From: Erythrocercus mccallii
Taxonomy: Eukaryota > Chordata > Aves > Passeriformes > Dicruridae
NCBI GenBank assembly: GCA_013397435.1
Contig: VZRG01000306.1
Coordinates: forward strand, 434,001 to 498,000
DNA: 64,000 nucleotides
Direction of reading: 5' to 3'
Made by a program: the position numbers and the translations under genes
Notes under the pieces: model-generated
Told to the model about the DNA's origin: nothing
The model's input: only the letters and a program-made list of their open reading frames with translations
The model's database searches: none
In this document: positions 50,346-61,260 of the stretch, piece by piece
How the letters are laid out: each line of letters begins with the position of its first letter
Position numbering within the stretch: position 1 is the first letter of the stretch

Positions 50346-51110
50346 AGTTTGTGGCTGACACTAAATACATGGGGTGGGGTGCAATTGACACACTGGGGGG
50401 AAGGAATGTCTTCCAGAGGGACCTTCACAGACTTGGGAGCTGGGCCTATGTGAACCTCTCCAAGGCCAAGTGCCAGGTCCTGCAGCTGGGTCAGGGCAAT
50501 CCCAAAGCACAAATGCAGGTGGGGTAGAGAATGGATTGAGACTAGCCTTGAGAAAAGGCTAGTTGGTGGACAAGAAGCTCAACGTGATCTAGCAATGTCC
50601 ACTTGCAGCCCCAAAAGCCAACTGTATCCTGGACTGCATCAAAAGAATTGTGGCCAGTAGGTCAGAGGAGGTGATTCTCTTCCTCTACTCCATTCTTATG
50701 AGACCCTACCTGAAGTAGTGTCCAGCTCTGGGGCCCCCAGTATAGGGAAGACAGAGACCTGTGGAGCAAGAGGGGGTCACAAAGATGATCAGAGGTCTGG
50801 AGCATCTCTTCTATAACAACAGGCTGAGGGAGTTGGGATTGTTCAGCCTGAAAAAGAGACAGCTTGAAAAATCTACCCTTGAAAGAGAGTAGGTTTCGAT
50901 TAAATATTAGAAATCTTTTTTTTTTTTACTGTGAGATTGATAAGGCACTGGAACAGAGAAGCTGTGGATGTCCCATTTCTGGAAGTATTCAAGGCCAGGC
51001 TGGATGGGGGTCTAGGTAATCTTGTCTCATGGAAGGTGTCCCTGCTCATGGAAGGGGAACTAGATGACCTTTAAGATCCCTTTCAACACAAACCATTCTA
51101 TTGTTCTCTG
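50340..51110 (+). mobile_element. CR1 LINE fragment with about 770 bp of 3' region
   Basis: It starts inside the CR1 body at GAAGTTTGTGGCTGACACTA and continues through CAGAGGGACCTTCACAGACTTGG, CAAGGCCAAGTGCCAGGTCCTGCA, GCTCTGGGGCCCCCAGTATA, GGTTGTTCAGCCTG, GGCTGGATGGGGGTCTAGGTAAT and CCCTTTCAACACAAACCATT. The frame is broken. A T-run (about 50908-50927) expands a site that is short in the consensus. The upstream SINE ends exactly where this begins, so either the SINE inserted into the CR1 or the two landed side by side. Confidence 0.93.
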
Positions 51111-51798
51111 ATAAGAACATGTATACCATGGGAAAAAAGCCCTACTCAGTAAATCTGTTCCATAAAAGGAGTGTGGACACAAGGAAGGACTCTAAAGTTA
51201 TTCAAACCACACCAGTGGTGCAGTTCAGTATCTATTACAGAAAAAAGCATTCCAGCACAGCACAACTTTGAAACATGGCTCATCTACTGATACAGAAATC
51301 ATATTCCTTTTCATTATGTAATAGTCAAAAAATTAAAAATCTGTTAGTCTTTTATGTTGCAGGAAATTTTTCCTCAGTCATGGAATATGTAATAAACATT
51401 CATAGAATGTCTGTCACAGGCATAATGAAACCTGTAATATGTTAAAAATCATTAAAGCAAATGCATGTTTTTTACCATCCAATAGGAAGGTTCCTAAATA
51501 TTAGTGATAATTTTATTACTGTTTCTTTTAAAAGCTTGTCCTGTTACCTTTGCAAAGAATTTTCTCAGGTAGAAAATGAGAAGCAGGAAATGGACTTGTG
51601 CCACTTTAATAAAAAAATAAACTGCAAAAGGTTGCTGCCACCTGTTATGTCTCCACCTTTGACCTTTAGTCTGCATAATCAGTGCTGGCTATTCTGCTAG
51701 TCATTCTAAGTTCTTTCCCTCACAAAACAGCATCCAGACAGTCTGGCTTAATATAAAAGGTTCACATTAAAAAGTGGCTGCATTTTCCTTTCTCTCAG
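51111..51798. other. AT-rich non-coding stretch
   Basis: No gene or repeat recognised. Confidence 0.5.
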
Positions 51799-51904
51799 AA
51801 GCTGGAGAAAAGAGCACTATGTGTAAAGAATTAGGTATGGTTTATGAAACTTTGGTACATTTGAAATCTAACCATAAAACAATGACTTGTGCTCCAAGGT
51901 TCAG
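51799..51904 (+). other. Candidate 106-nt exon
   Basis: A pyrimidine tract ending TTTCCTTTCTCTCAG precedes 106 nt followed by CAG|GTAAGT, a perfect donor. One frame is open throughout: two leading bases, then AGEKSTMCKELGMVYETL and onward for 34 codons with two trailing bases. There is an internal ATG in that frame. No known family is recognised and no adjoining exon is found. Its phases do not fit directly with the candidate at 33107-33252. It could equally be a lncRNA exon or chance. Confidence 0.22.
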
Positions 51905-53032
51905 GTAAGTGCTTCTGCTGCTTTTTCTCCAGTGGGTACCATCAAGAGTTTTATTTTTCTATGTTGATAGTTTACTGTTCAACAAATAGTTAGAGAAAGG
52001 ACTGTGATTTTTCTGAATGTGAACAAATAGCCATTGGGGGATCAAATGTTATATTTGTGTACTTATGGGTCAGAATGCCACAACATACGTTTTCACAGAG
52101 GACTAAAAAAATTAGAATCTTTCAAGTGCTATACCTCACTGAAAGACTGTACATAAGCTAGGTAGGATGTGACAACATCTTAAGGGGAATATTGGAAAGC
52201 AAAAATCCTCCCTTAGCTTCCTGTTTTCAGTTGTGGCTACTCATTTATAAGTTTATAGATTGAATAAGGTCAAAACCACAGTCAAGGTGTAAGAAACAAA
52301 TGTTCTTCTGACCCATAATTTTTCCCAGGGAAGCAAAGTAATGATGATTAATAACTATATTAATGATCATTTTTAAAGCTGTATAAGGGCTTCTTACTGC
52401 TTGAATACAGGCTAAGTCTCACTCTACCTACCTTGCCTCTGTCTTTAGTGCCATATTTGCTTTTCTGAAGGGGCATGAAGAAAGCTGATGTTCTGTGGTT
52501 GGGAGGACAAGTTCCAAAAAATTAGCTTTACAATCCTATTTGCTGAAAAATCACACTCTCCTACAAGAGTAATCTTACCAAATTTATTTGTTTAATCTAT
52601 GATTATAAAAGTTAAAACAATACTGGTACGAATCATCTGAGACCATTTTAATATATTAGATTTCAGTAGCTGAGAAATAAAGAAAGCTTTTATAGAACAG
52701 GAATCATGATATTCAAGTTTTGTTAAAATAACATAGGGAATGATCACTAAATTATATTACATTTTCTAGGAAAATTAATAGGTGCTTTTGTGTAAGTTTC
52801 ATAACCCTTACCTTTGATTCCCACTAGTTACGAGAGCAAAACATCTATCCATGCAAAATATTTCAACTGTAATACAACTTATACACTTTCCCCTCATCTG
52901 AGTAAAGTATTCATGTAATGATCTTTAATTCACTGTTCATGCTATCTAGAGTAAAAGGTAGTTATTGAATTACCTAGAGGTGACAGCATAGGCAAAGCAA
53001 ATTTCAGCTTTCCAGTGCTTGCACAGTGCACA
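51905..53032. other. AT-rich non-coding stretch
   Basis: No gene or repeat recognised. Confidence 0.5.
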
Positions 53033-53125
53033 CAAAATCACACAATCATAGAATCACTTATATTGGAAAACATCTCTCAGATTATCAAGTCCAGCCATTA
53101 ATCCAGCACTACACAATCTGTCTCT
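53033..53125 (-). mobile_element. Short CR1 3' end
   Basis: The plus strand reads CACACAATCATAGAATCACTTATATTGGAAAACATC and then ATCAAGTCCAGCCATTAATCCAGCAC, the reverse complement of a CR1 3' terminus. It is separate from the larger element that starts about 100 bp further on, which has its own 3' end. Confidence 0.8.
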
Positions 53126-53744
53126 CGTTCTGAGGTTCAAGACTGCCAGTACACACATGCTGGTAAATTGAGTTCAGTGCTTCCACATAGAAATTATTCT
53201 GAGATATGCTTGCCTCCCATCACAGAAACCTAGAATCATTTAGGTTGGAAATGACCTTTAATGTCATGGATTTCAACAGTTAAACTAACACTGCCAAGTC
53301 CCTAGCCATTTCCCTAAGTGCCACATATACACATACTTTAAAAACATCCAGGATGGTGACTCCACCACTTCCCTGGGAAGCCTCTTCCAATGCTTGAAAA
53401 CTATATAGGTTTAAAAAAAAAATATTCCTAATACCAATCTAAATCTCCCCTGGTGCAACTTGAGACCATTTCTTCTTGTCCTATTGCTTGTCACTTGGAA
53501 GAAGAAGCTGACCCCCACCTCACTCCAGTCTCCTTTCAGGTAGCAGTAATGTTCTCCCTGAACCTCGTTTTTTCCAGGCTAAGCAGTCCCAGATCCCATC
53601 AGACTTGTGCTACAGACCCATTAATAGCTCCACTGCCCTTCTCTGGACTTGCTCCAGCACCTCAGTGCCTTTCTTGTAGTGAGGGGCCCAAAACTGAACA
53701 CAAGTTTCCAGGTGTCACCTTATCAGTGCTGAATACAGGGGGAA

Positions 53745-54028
53745 TTTCCAGGCAGCAACTGACAGAATGAGAGGAGAAAGTCTTAAGCTGCACCAAGGGA
53801 AATACAGGTTGGATATTAGGAATTTTTTTTTTACTGAAATAGGGATAAAGTACTGGAATTGTCTGCCCAGAGAGGTGGTGGAGTTACCATCCCTGAATGT
53901 GTTTGAAAAAGATTGGATGTGGCACTCGGTGCCATGGTTTAGTTGAGGTGTTAGGGCTGAATTGGACTTGATGATCTTGAAGGTCTCTTCCAACCTAGTG
54001 ATTCCATGAAATTCTGTGAATTCTGTGA
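53745..54028 (+). mobile_element. CR1 3' end inserted into the minus-strand CR1
   Basis: A 280-bp plus-strand CR1 tail sits where the host CR1 would otherwise read straight from GAATACAGGGGGA (ending 53743) to AATCACTGCCCTGGTCCTGC (from 54029). It has GGTTGGATATTAGG, CTGCCCAGAGAGGTGGTGGAG, GGCACTCGGTGCCATGGTTTAG, TTGGACTTGATGATCTTGAAGG and a terminal ATTCTGTGAATTCTGTGA repeat. The CACTCGGTGCCATGG and TTGGACTTGATGATC wording shows a different CR1 subfamily from the copies at 11.3 and 19.8 kb. A T-run expands the site after ATATTAGG. Confidence 0.9.
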
Positions 54029-54498
54029 AAATCACTGCCCTGGTCCTGCTGGCAACACTACGGCCAATACTGGTCAGGATGCTATTGGCCCTCTTGGCCA
54101 CCTGGCACAGGCTGGCTCATGTTCATCCACTGTCACCAGCACCACCTTGCCACTGGGCAGCTTTCCAGCCACTGTGTCGACAGCCTGTAGCCCTCCCTGG
54201 GGTTGTTGTGACCCAAGGGCAGGACTCAGTACTTTGCCTTGTTGAACCTCATACGACTGGCCTTGTCTCACTGATCCTGCCTGTCCAGATCCCCCAGCAG
54301 AGCCTCCCTACTCTCCAGGAGATAACTCTCATCCAGCTTGGTGCCATCTGTAAACTGACTGAGGGCACATAGAGCCCCTCCTCTGGATCACTGTAAAGAC
54401 ATTAAACAGGAGTGCCCCAATACTGAGTCCTGGGGAACACCATTCATGGCCATCACCAGCTAGACTCAACTCCACCACCAGTCTCTGGGCTCAGGCAT

Positions 54499-55142
54499 TG
54501 TCTTGGTTTAGGGCAAATTTGGGAGGAAACCTCCGAAGGGGTTCCTCTGGAAAGCAGAACCCAAACGGCCCCTCCCCCCTGCCAGCCCGGGAAAAGGAAC
54601 TTCCTTAGAGAAGAGTGGAAAAAGCTATTTATTTAACAAATATACCTACAAGTACAAAGAATGAATAATATGAAACAATAAAATGAATAATGAAACAATA
54701 AAACCTCTTGCTGCTCTGAAGAGAGATGGCAAACTGAGAAAGTCCTTGCCGTGGGTGCAGCTCAGTTCTTCTGAGTCCCTCCGGAGGTTCAGGCCCAGGG
54801 GGGACGCAGGTGCGAGCCCTCAGTGCTCCTCTGGTTTTTTCAGTCCCGAGCACATTTAAACCGTCTCAAGAAAAGGAAGAAAAAAACCAGTCGAGGGTTT
54901 CTTCTCTGCCTCAGCTAGCTAAAACTAACTAAAAGCACAGGAGATCACTGCCGATGTCCGTGCTGCCAGGAGCACACAGTCCGGAGTGAGGAATGTCGGG
55001 GGAGTCAGGCCATTCTCTCAAAACAAACTCCGCGCTTCTTCTTTCCCTGGTTCACACTCAGAATCAGTCTTAAAGGTACAGGATACAGCACTAACAGAAC
55101 AGATGATTGGGGATACAGGCATCATAAAGTCACCCTACAACA
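54499..55142 (-). mobile_element. Solo LTR inserted into the minus-strand CR1, 5-bp target duplication
   Basis: The element runs from TGTCTTGGTTTAG (54499) to CTACAACA (55142). It is flanked by identical GGCAT at 54494-54498 and 55143-55147, and removing it plus one GGCAT restores a continuous CR1. The reading direction is minus: TGTTGTAGGGTGACTTTATG at the minus-strand start, an AATAAA at 54628-54633 about 130 bp before the 3' end, and an end of TTTGCCCTAAACCAAGACA. A 5-bp duplication with TG...CA ends fits ERVL-like elements. At 644 bp with no internal region, it is a recombined solo LTR. Its family is different from the two LTRs at 44.6 and 47.1 kb. A small imperfect tandem repeat of AATGAATAATGAAACAATAAA type lies at 54660-54702. 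Confidence 0.92.
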
Positions 55143-55880
55143 GGCATCTACTCGTTTTCTTTTACCTGTCAGTGCATCTGTTCAAGGTGTGAGTAGCCAG
55201 TTTCTCTGGAATACCATGGGAAGTGGATCAAAGATTTTGCTAAACTCCAGTCTCAAGCTGATCTGCTCCTTGACTGAAGCAGTGTGCTTTTTAGGCCATT
55301 CCATATCCATATTTTCATGTTATGGTTCAGCCCAGTACATCCCTGTTTTCTCCTCAGTTTTTGGTGTGACCTAGATGTTGCAATCTTCCCGTTATCCTAT
55401 GACCTTACCTAGAACCAAGGTAAGACTGACAGGCCTGTAGGTCCCCCGATTCTGCTTCCAATCTTTCTTGTAGATGGGTGTTAACATTTGCAAACTCCCA
55501 ATCAACTGGGGCCTCCCTGATTTGTCAGAGCTGCTGGTAAATGACTGAAAGTTGCGAGTTGTTCTGCCAGCTCCCTCAGTACTCTGGGCTTGATCCCATC
55601 CAGCTCCATAGACTTGTGTGCGTTGAGGTGATGTAGCAGCTCACCAGCCATTTCCCCTTGGAATATGGTGTATTCATTCTGCTCCCTTTCCCTGTCTTCC
55701 AGCTCAAGGGGCTGGTACCCGGAGACCAGCTGGTCTTACTGTTCAAGACTGAGGTAAAGAAAGCATTGAGTGCCTCAGCCTTTTACTCATCCTTTGGCAC
55801 TGTTTCCCCCTACATGAAGTAAAGGATGGAAATTCTCCTCAGCCTTCTTTTTGTTGCTGATGTATTTATAGAGGTGGCAA

Positions 55881-58800
55881 GGAGCTACACAAAACAATTG
55901 AGTCACTGAAGCTTGGAGGGTATGAAGATTGAAAGGACTATGACAGCAGCCACCACTGTCTCTCTCAGGTCACAGGGGATATAGTACAATCAGCCTTCTA
56001 TGAACAAGGCATCATGCCAAAGCTATCACGCCAGACAAGTGTTTTTAACAGCTGCAATTAAAAATACACCAGTGTCTCCAGAGAAGTATATTTTTCCCTC
56101 CTGCAAGTGCCTTTTTCTGCCATTCTCTCACTTTCATTCCTCCTCCATATGACAAAATCCTAAGGTCCAAAATGTACAAATGAACCAGTGGCAGGCCTGA
56201 CATTCAATATCTGGCAATTCCCACTGAGATAGCAAATGGTACTTCATGTTACTGGGAAGTGAACATTCCTCAGAGAATCCCAGCATACGTCTCACAAACC
56301 ACACTTGAAATTGAGATTTTTTTCTGCTGCTATACAGAATTCCAGTTTACATAATTTTAAATCAGATCTCAGTAATTTCAGTTATAATATCAAAGGAGTA
56401 TTAAAAAAAAATCCTAATAAGCTTAATCAATAGGTTACAAATCATTTTAAAGCAGGGGATTTTTTTGCACATATCATCTACAAAGAAATGTAACATAACA
56501 TTTATGGGACAAGTGTTCCAAGCAAATCTGTACTAACCTTTCCACATAAAGGCTGACATGAATATTCAGATATTTTATTTGCAATATAACATCTAATTTT
56601 TTCATAGATTTTACCATATGTCATAGGAAGCTAACAGGCAAAAATGAGATGTTAATAGACATAGGAGAAACCACACATGTAAAGATACCAAATCCATTTT
56701 TGTTCACTGAAAAGGCAACAGTATATGGAGTTGTTGTGCTTAACTGTACCGCACTCTGAAATAGCAAAGAAAAAGTAAAAAATAATTACTGTGTACTAAA
56801 AAGGTAACTTGCTTAAGATAAATTATGTCCTATCCTTTATTTTATGATGTCCTATCTTTTATTTTTCTAATTCATTAATAAATTTCTGCATAAATTTTCT
56901 GATAAAGCAGAATTTGCTTTATCAAATTGCAAAGAAAACAAGGAGAATTACTTGAATACCTATAGTTACTTGGGATATTATCAGTGATGTATCCATGCTG
57001 ATCATTGTTTATAGACAAACAAATAAAGCAGTCTTTAAGGGGTTAAGAGAAAATCAACTATAATGGTGTATGAGAAGGGATGTTGAGCGTATTTTTTAAA
57101 GACCTAAAAGAGAATGATTTGAAGTCCATTTAATGTCCCTTTCTATGTCAGGTTGCTTGGATGGTGCATTAAGGCTTTAAATATTTTCAGTCGTCTAATC
57201 CTAGTCTTTCTGAGCTGAAAGACACAAACTGAAAACAAACAGGTCTTGCAGTACCTGAGGTCACAAAAGAAAAGAGATGCAGGTGAAAAAGTTACCAAGG
57301 CCAGCAGGTTGGGCCAAGGTGTCATTCATAATAACAGCAGTGTCAAAACCTTGCAAATTAAAGCCTCTGGCTCCTAACTCCTTTTTTGTCTGGTGTAGAT
57401 GGGGTCACCAGTACTTCATCTTATGATGGCAAGTAACTATGAAGACAAAACCTGAGATTTCCATGACAAGAAACCTCTGAATCGTAACCAAATTATCTAC
57501 ATTTATAAGATGATTTGAATGTTAAGTTGTACACGTTTGATTAGACAAGAAAATTTTATTTAGCTACTTGTTTTTATTTTTGTGAACATAGCACACTAGA
57601 GGACAGTAGAAAGTTTCTTCTGAGATATGCACAATAACAGCTTCAGAGCTGTGATATACACATACTACATTCTTTGCCCAAATGAATGACACAAAGATTG
57701 CCTGTCATAAGTGAAGTCAGTGAATGTTATATGGAAAAGACATCAGAACAAAGGAGATAATTTGCAGATGATGTTAGTTCTGTGAGAATAAGGGTGTTAT
57801 TTTATCAGTGCAGAGTCAGAACAATAGAAATAATTTGCAGATGAAGTTTGAAAGAAAAGCAAGAGGGAAAACGGTATTTTTATCAAAGAAAAAGTCTAAA
57901 GTTTGTGATGACTACTTTCCTGAAAGATTAGGATGATTCACTGTGGAAAGAGGAAGCTAAATAAATAATTTGTCTTCACCCAAAAACGTGTCAGAGGAAA
58001 TCCATGGGGATTTGAAATACATTGTTTCACAAGCAGGGGCTACCAATGCATTTTTCTTTTGTGTTTTTGATTGGTTGGTGGATGGGTTGGTTGGTTTGTT
58101 GGGGTTTTTTTTGTTGTTGTTCATTTTCAATTATGTTCTGACTCCTGGCCTACCTTTTACTGTATTCTAGGTTCTCTGGGTGCATGCATTCGCTCACGTA
58201 GTAATTCCAGTTTTCTTCCATTCCTTCCTTACCTACATTTCCCTAAACTCATCCCCATCTTCGTCACAGGCTTCTTAGTAGCTTCTGCCTGGCTGTGTGT
58301 CAGGGCTGTGCACTGACTGACCCACATGCGCACACCCATTGTTTACGCAGCTGACTTTGGAGTCAAGACTGAAGTTCTTCTGTCAGTTCGATTGAATTTG
58401 CATCTCTCTCTCTGTAGTTAAAAAAATCTTCAGATCTTTGAGATCAGTGAATTTACAAGAGTTTTGTTGAGAAGTTCATTCTTCTGGGAGTTGCATCACT
58501 GGTGTTATGGAGAGCATCCCAGTTCCCCCAACACTGAAGCCAGTCAGACACTATCACAGACACAGCTGCAGCAGACATGCTGTCCTGCCAGACTGCACTG
58601 ATCACGACAAGCTGCTCATCAGGTATTCACAAAAAGCTCCAAGCAGATTACTTGCTTCATCTTATACTTAATTTTCCCCCTGCTCCCAAGCTATTCCTGT
58701 TTACTATCCTCAATCCCTCCTAAATAAACTTCCCACTCTAATTTACAGTTACCTCACTGGCTCCAGTTTTGCTGACCTTATACCCTTACTTGGTGGCTCT

Positions 58801-61054
58801 AATACAGTTGTCCTGATACTTCCTGCCTTGGTCCTCCATTCTGTGCAACTGTTGGTTCCCTTCCTTTATCCATGGTGTCCTGCTGTCTCTTATGTGGCCA
58901 CCTAATGAACATCACCAAAGGACAGGGTAGGTCATGTGTACTGCTCCCATTTGGCTACAAGCACTCTGCAGCTCCTCGTGTCATTATCTTGTCTGATATG
59001 CAATGGCCCAGGATCTACACACACATACCTTGACCTTTTAAGGGGAAGATTCACAGACAGACAAATTGACTGTACATGCACATTAAGCTTAAAACCTAGG
59101 AACAATGGCACATTGCCCTGGTAAAATCCAACAGCCACAGAAAATCCATCTCAGTCCCAAGGCAAATGGAATTTCAGAAATCTCCATAAGATAATATAAG
59201 AGATAAGTGACAGGACCTGATGGGCAGCAGAAAGAGATTTTACTTGGGATATGTAGATGAATGATGTTTTTCTGCTACAGTGAAGTTAGAAGTTGCAAGA
59301 AGTTCACTGCTACTTACAAAACACAGATTTACTTATTAAAAACAGAAATTAGACATTGCAGCAAGGCTATATGAGAAATAGTGGGAATAATAGACGCTTA
59401 TCTGAATCTTTTGGAAAAAATTAGATATTAGAGTACTAGAAAGGAAAACACAAAAGCATCTATACACATCACAGATATCACAGAGACACAGTGAAAATGC
59501 TCTTTAACAAGCACATACAAGAAGGTTTGGAATTGCACATATTATCTAGAAGACTTATTCCAAAATTCAGAAAGACCTATGAACTTACTGGCTATCTCAG
59601 GGTGAATCTAGCAAGAGAAAACAGTCATTGCCAAGGACAGGAAGGGGGTTGGTTTTTGTTGTTTTTTTTTTTTTTGGACACATCATTATTCAAACCTTTA
59701 ATGCAAAAGTTCAGTAAGTTTCAAGAGGTGAAAAAAGCTACTGGGGAGGAGCTACTGTAGGTTTGTTTTTAACTTAAAATGAAATTAAGTGGCAGGGCAA
59801 AGTAATAGGGGTTATTGTGAAATGAAGAGGTTAACTATAAAAAAACATTGAAGTTCTTGTTCTGACTTAAAAAGCAGACTAAAAGAGGAAAAAAAACCCC
59901 ACAGTAAGATCACTCAATAAGATTATCTAAAGGATATATGAGCACATGAGAGCTACTACCTACTGAGAGAAACTACATTGAATATATAAAAGCAAACTCT
60001 TTTTGAAGCGTAGGTGGGAAAAATATGAAGAGACCATTCTAACTGCATCAGTAATTTTTGGTAATGATCTGAAAATGGAAAAAGAATAATTATAGAAGGA
60101 TAAACAAAAGCAGATAATTCATAATAAGCAAAATGGAGAACTCACAATGCCCCATATGGATAAAAATCAGACACTGGAGGCAAAACATCTTTCAATTAGC
60201 TAGAGGCAGAAAAGACAATGGGGAGAAAGTCTACAAATACATTAAGCAGTCATGGGAAGAAAAAAGAAAGGAAAAGATCACTGTTTAATTGGACAGGACA
60301 TATATATATATATGTATGATACATAGAGATGCCTAAAGTGTTTCACACTACTTCAGGTTTCATACATGGCAGAATTAATTACAATCAACCAGATCAACCA
60401 AACAAAATGCATTTTAAACAGTAGTCCAGGAAAAGAAAAGAAGCTGAAGAATGTGCTGAAAAAGTGACAATATAAAGCTTCAGACAAGGAATTACATTAG
60501 AGAACTTTTCTAACTAGCCAAGGCAATCTCAACAGAGAGATCACCTGCAAGTATATAGGAAGAATAACAAACACATCTCTGTCTAATGGGATAAGAAAAG
60601 GCTGGTGAAACAAAAATCTAGCTTTGAAAGTCAAAATATTGCAAAATATCAAAAAAGAGAAAGCTATAAAAAGAATATAAGACAATCTATAAGCAGACAA
60701 TAAGAGTTTGTCAAGCATAGCAAAGCCAATGTAATTGCCTGCCACCAGCAAATATAAGAATGACTTTAATACAAGTAGTGATACTGCTGCAAATTTAATA
60801 AACAGTCTTGTTAATGAGAATCTGAATGTAACTACTATTACAGAGAACCACAGCTTTGGGGAAGAAAATCACAACCATTCCTGCCATTATCAGTTGTCAG
60901 TCACCAAGTCTGTAGCCACCAAATTTGGAGGACATCTTCAGTGCTGGCCTAAATCTGGGACTAGAATGTATTTTCAACAATAATTTACACAACTGGAATG
61001 GAACTGTATGCCTAACATTGTAGGGATAAAAAGCATTTTGCTTTTACAGAATTC
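55881..61054. other. AT-rich non-coding stretch with low-complexity tracts
   Basis: No gene recognised. TTGG/TTTG-rich simple sequence lies at 58060-58120 and a T-rich tract at 59655-59690; an (AT)n run is at 60299-60313. Around 57743-57848 a segment containing AATTTGCAGATGA is repeated with a period near 73 bp, both copies decayed. The part 59980-60300 has some resemblance to old CR1/L3 LINE sequence, but I cannot align it with confidence. Confidence 0.45.
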
Positions 61055-61260
61055 AAAATGATTTTGACAAAGTTCAGAGTGTTTAAAATTGAGAGGACAA
61101 AATTCAACAGAGACCAGGCAAAGTACTGATATTAGAAAGGAGAGATCATGTGCACTAATACAAAAAGTGACTATACAGTCAGGGAAGAAATGGCTGATAG
61201 GAAGCTAAGAGTTAACAGTGATCACATAGCAATCAGCAAGGCCAATGGCATTTCAGAAAA
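61055..61260 (+). mobile_element. Ancient CR1/L3-type LINE fragment
   Basis: The plus strand resembles the post-RT segment of old CR1/L3 LINEs: GACAAAATTCAACAGAGACC (61094) followed by GGCAAAGTACTGATATTAGAAAGG, GTGCACTAATACAAAAAG, then GAAATGGCTGATAGGAAGCTAAG, GTGATCACATAGCAATCAGC and AAGGCCAATGGCAT. The order and spacing match. It carries no coding capacity, is strongly diverged and its ends are approximate. Confidence 0.65.

Larger units (their letters stand above)
53221..55880 (-). mobile_element. CR1 LINE, minus strand, interrupted by two insertions
   Basis: The 3' end is at about 53221 (AGAATCATTTAGGTTGGAAA). The body continues through GGTGACTCCACCACTTCCCTGG, CTTGTAGTGAGGGGCCCAAAACTGAACAC, GGGGTTGTTGTGACCCAAGGGCAGGAC, AATACTGAGTCCTGGGGAACACC and, after the LTR, AGACTGACAGGCCTGTAGGTCCCC, CCCAGTGGGC-type tracts and GCTCAAGGGGCTGGTACCC near 55705. 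About 1.7 kb of CR1 sequence survives in three pieces (53221-53744, 54029-54498, 55143-55880), covering the start of the RT region to the 3' end. Frames are broken, so it is inactive. Neighbouring short ORFs are shadows. Confidence 0.92.

Noticed and set aside
53715..54372. Several 80-130 codon ORFs on both strands
   Set aside because: All sit on CR1 sequence or across the junction of two CR1 insertions.
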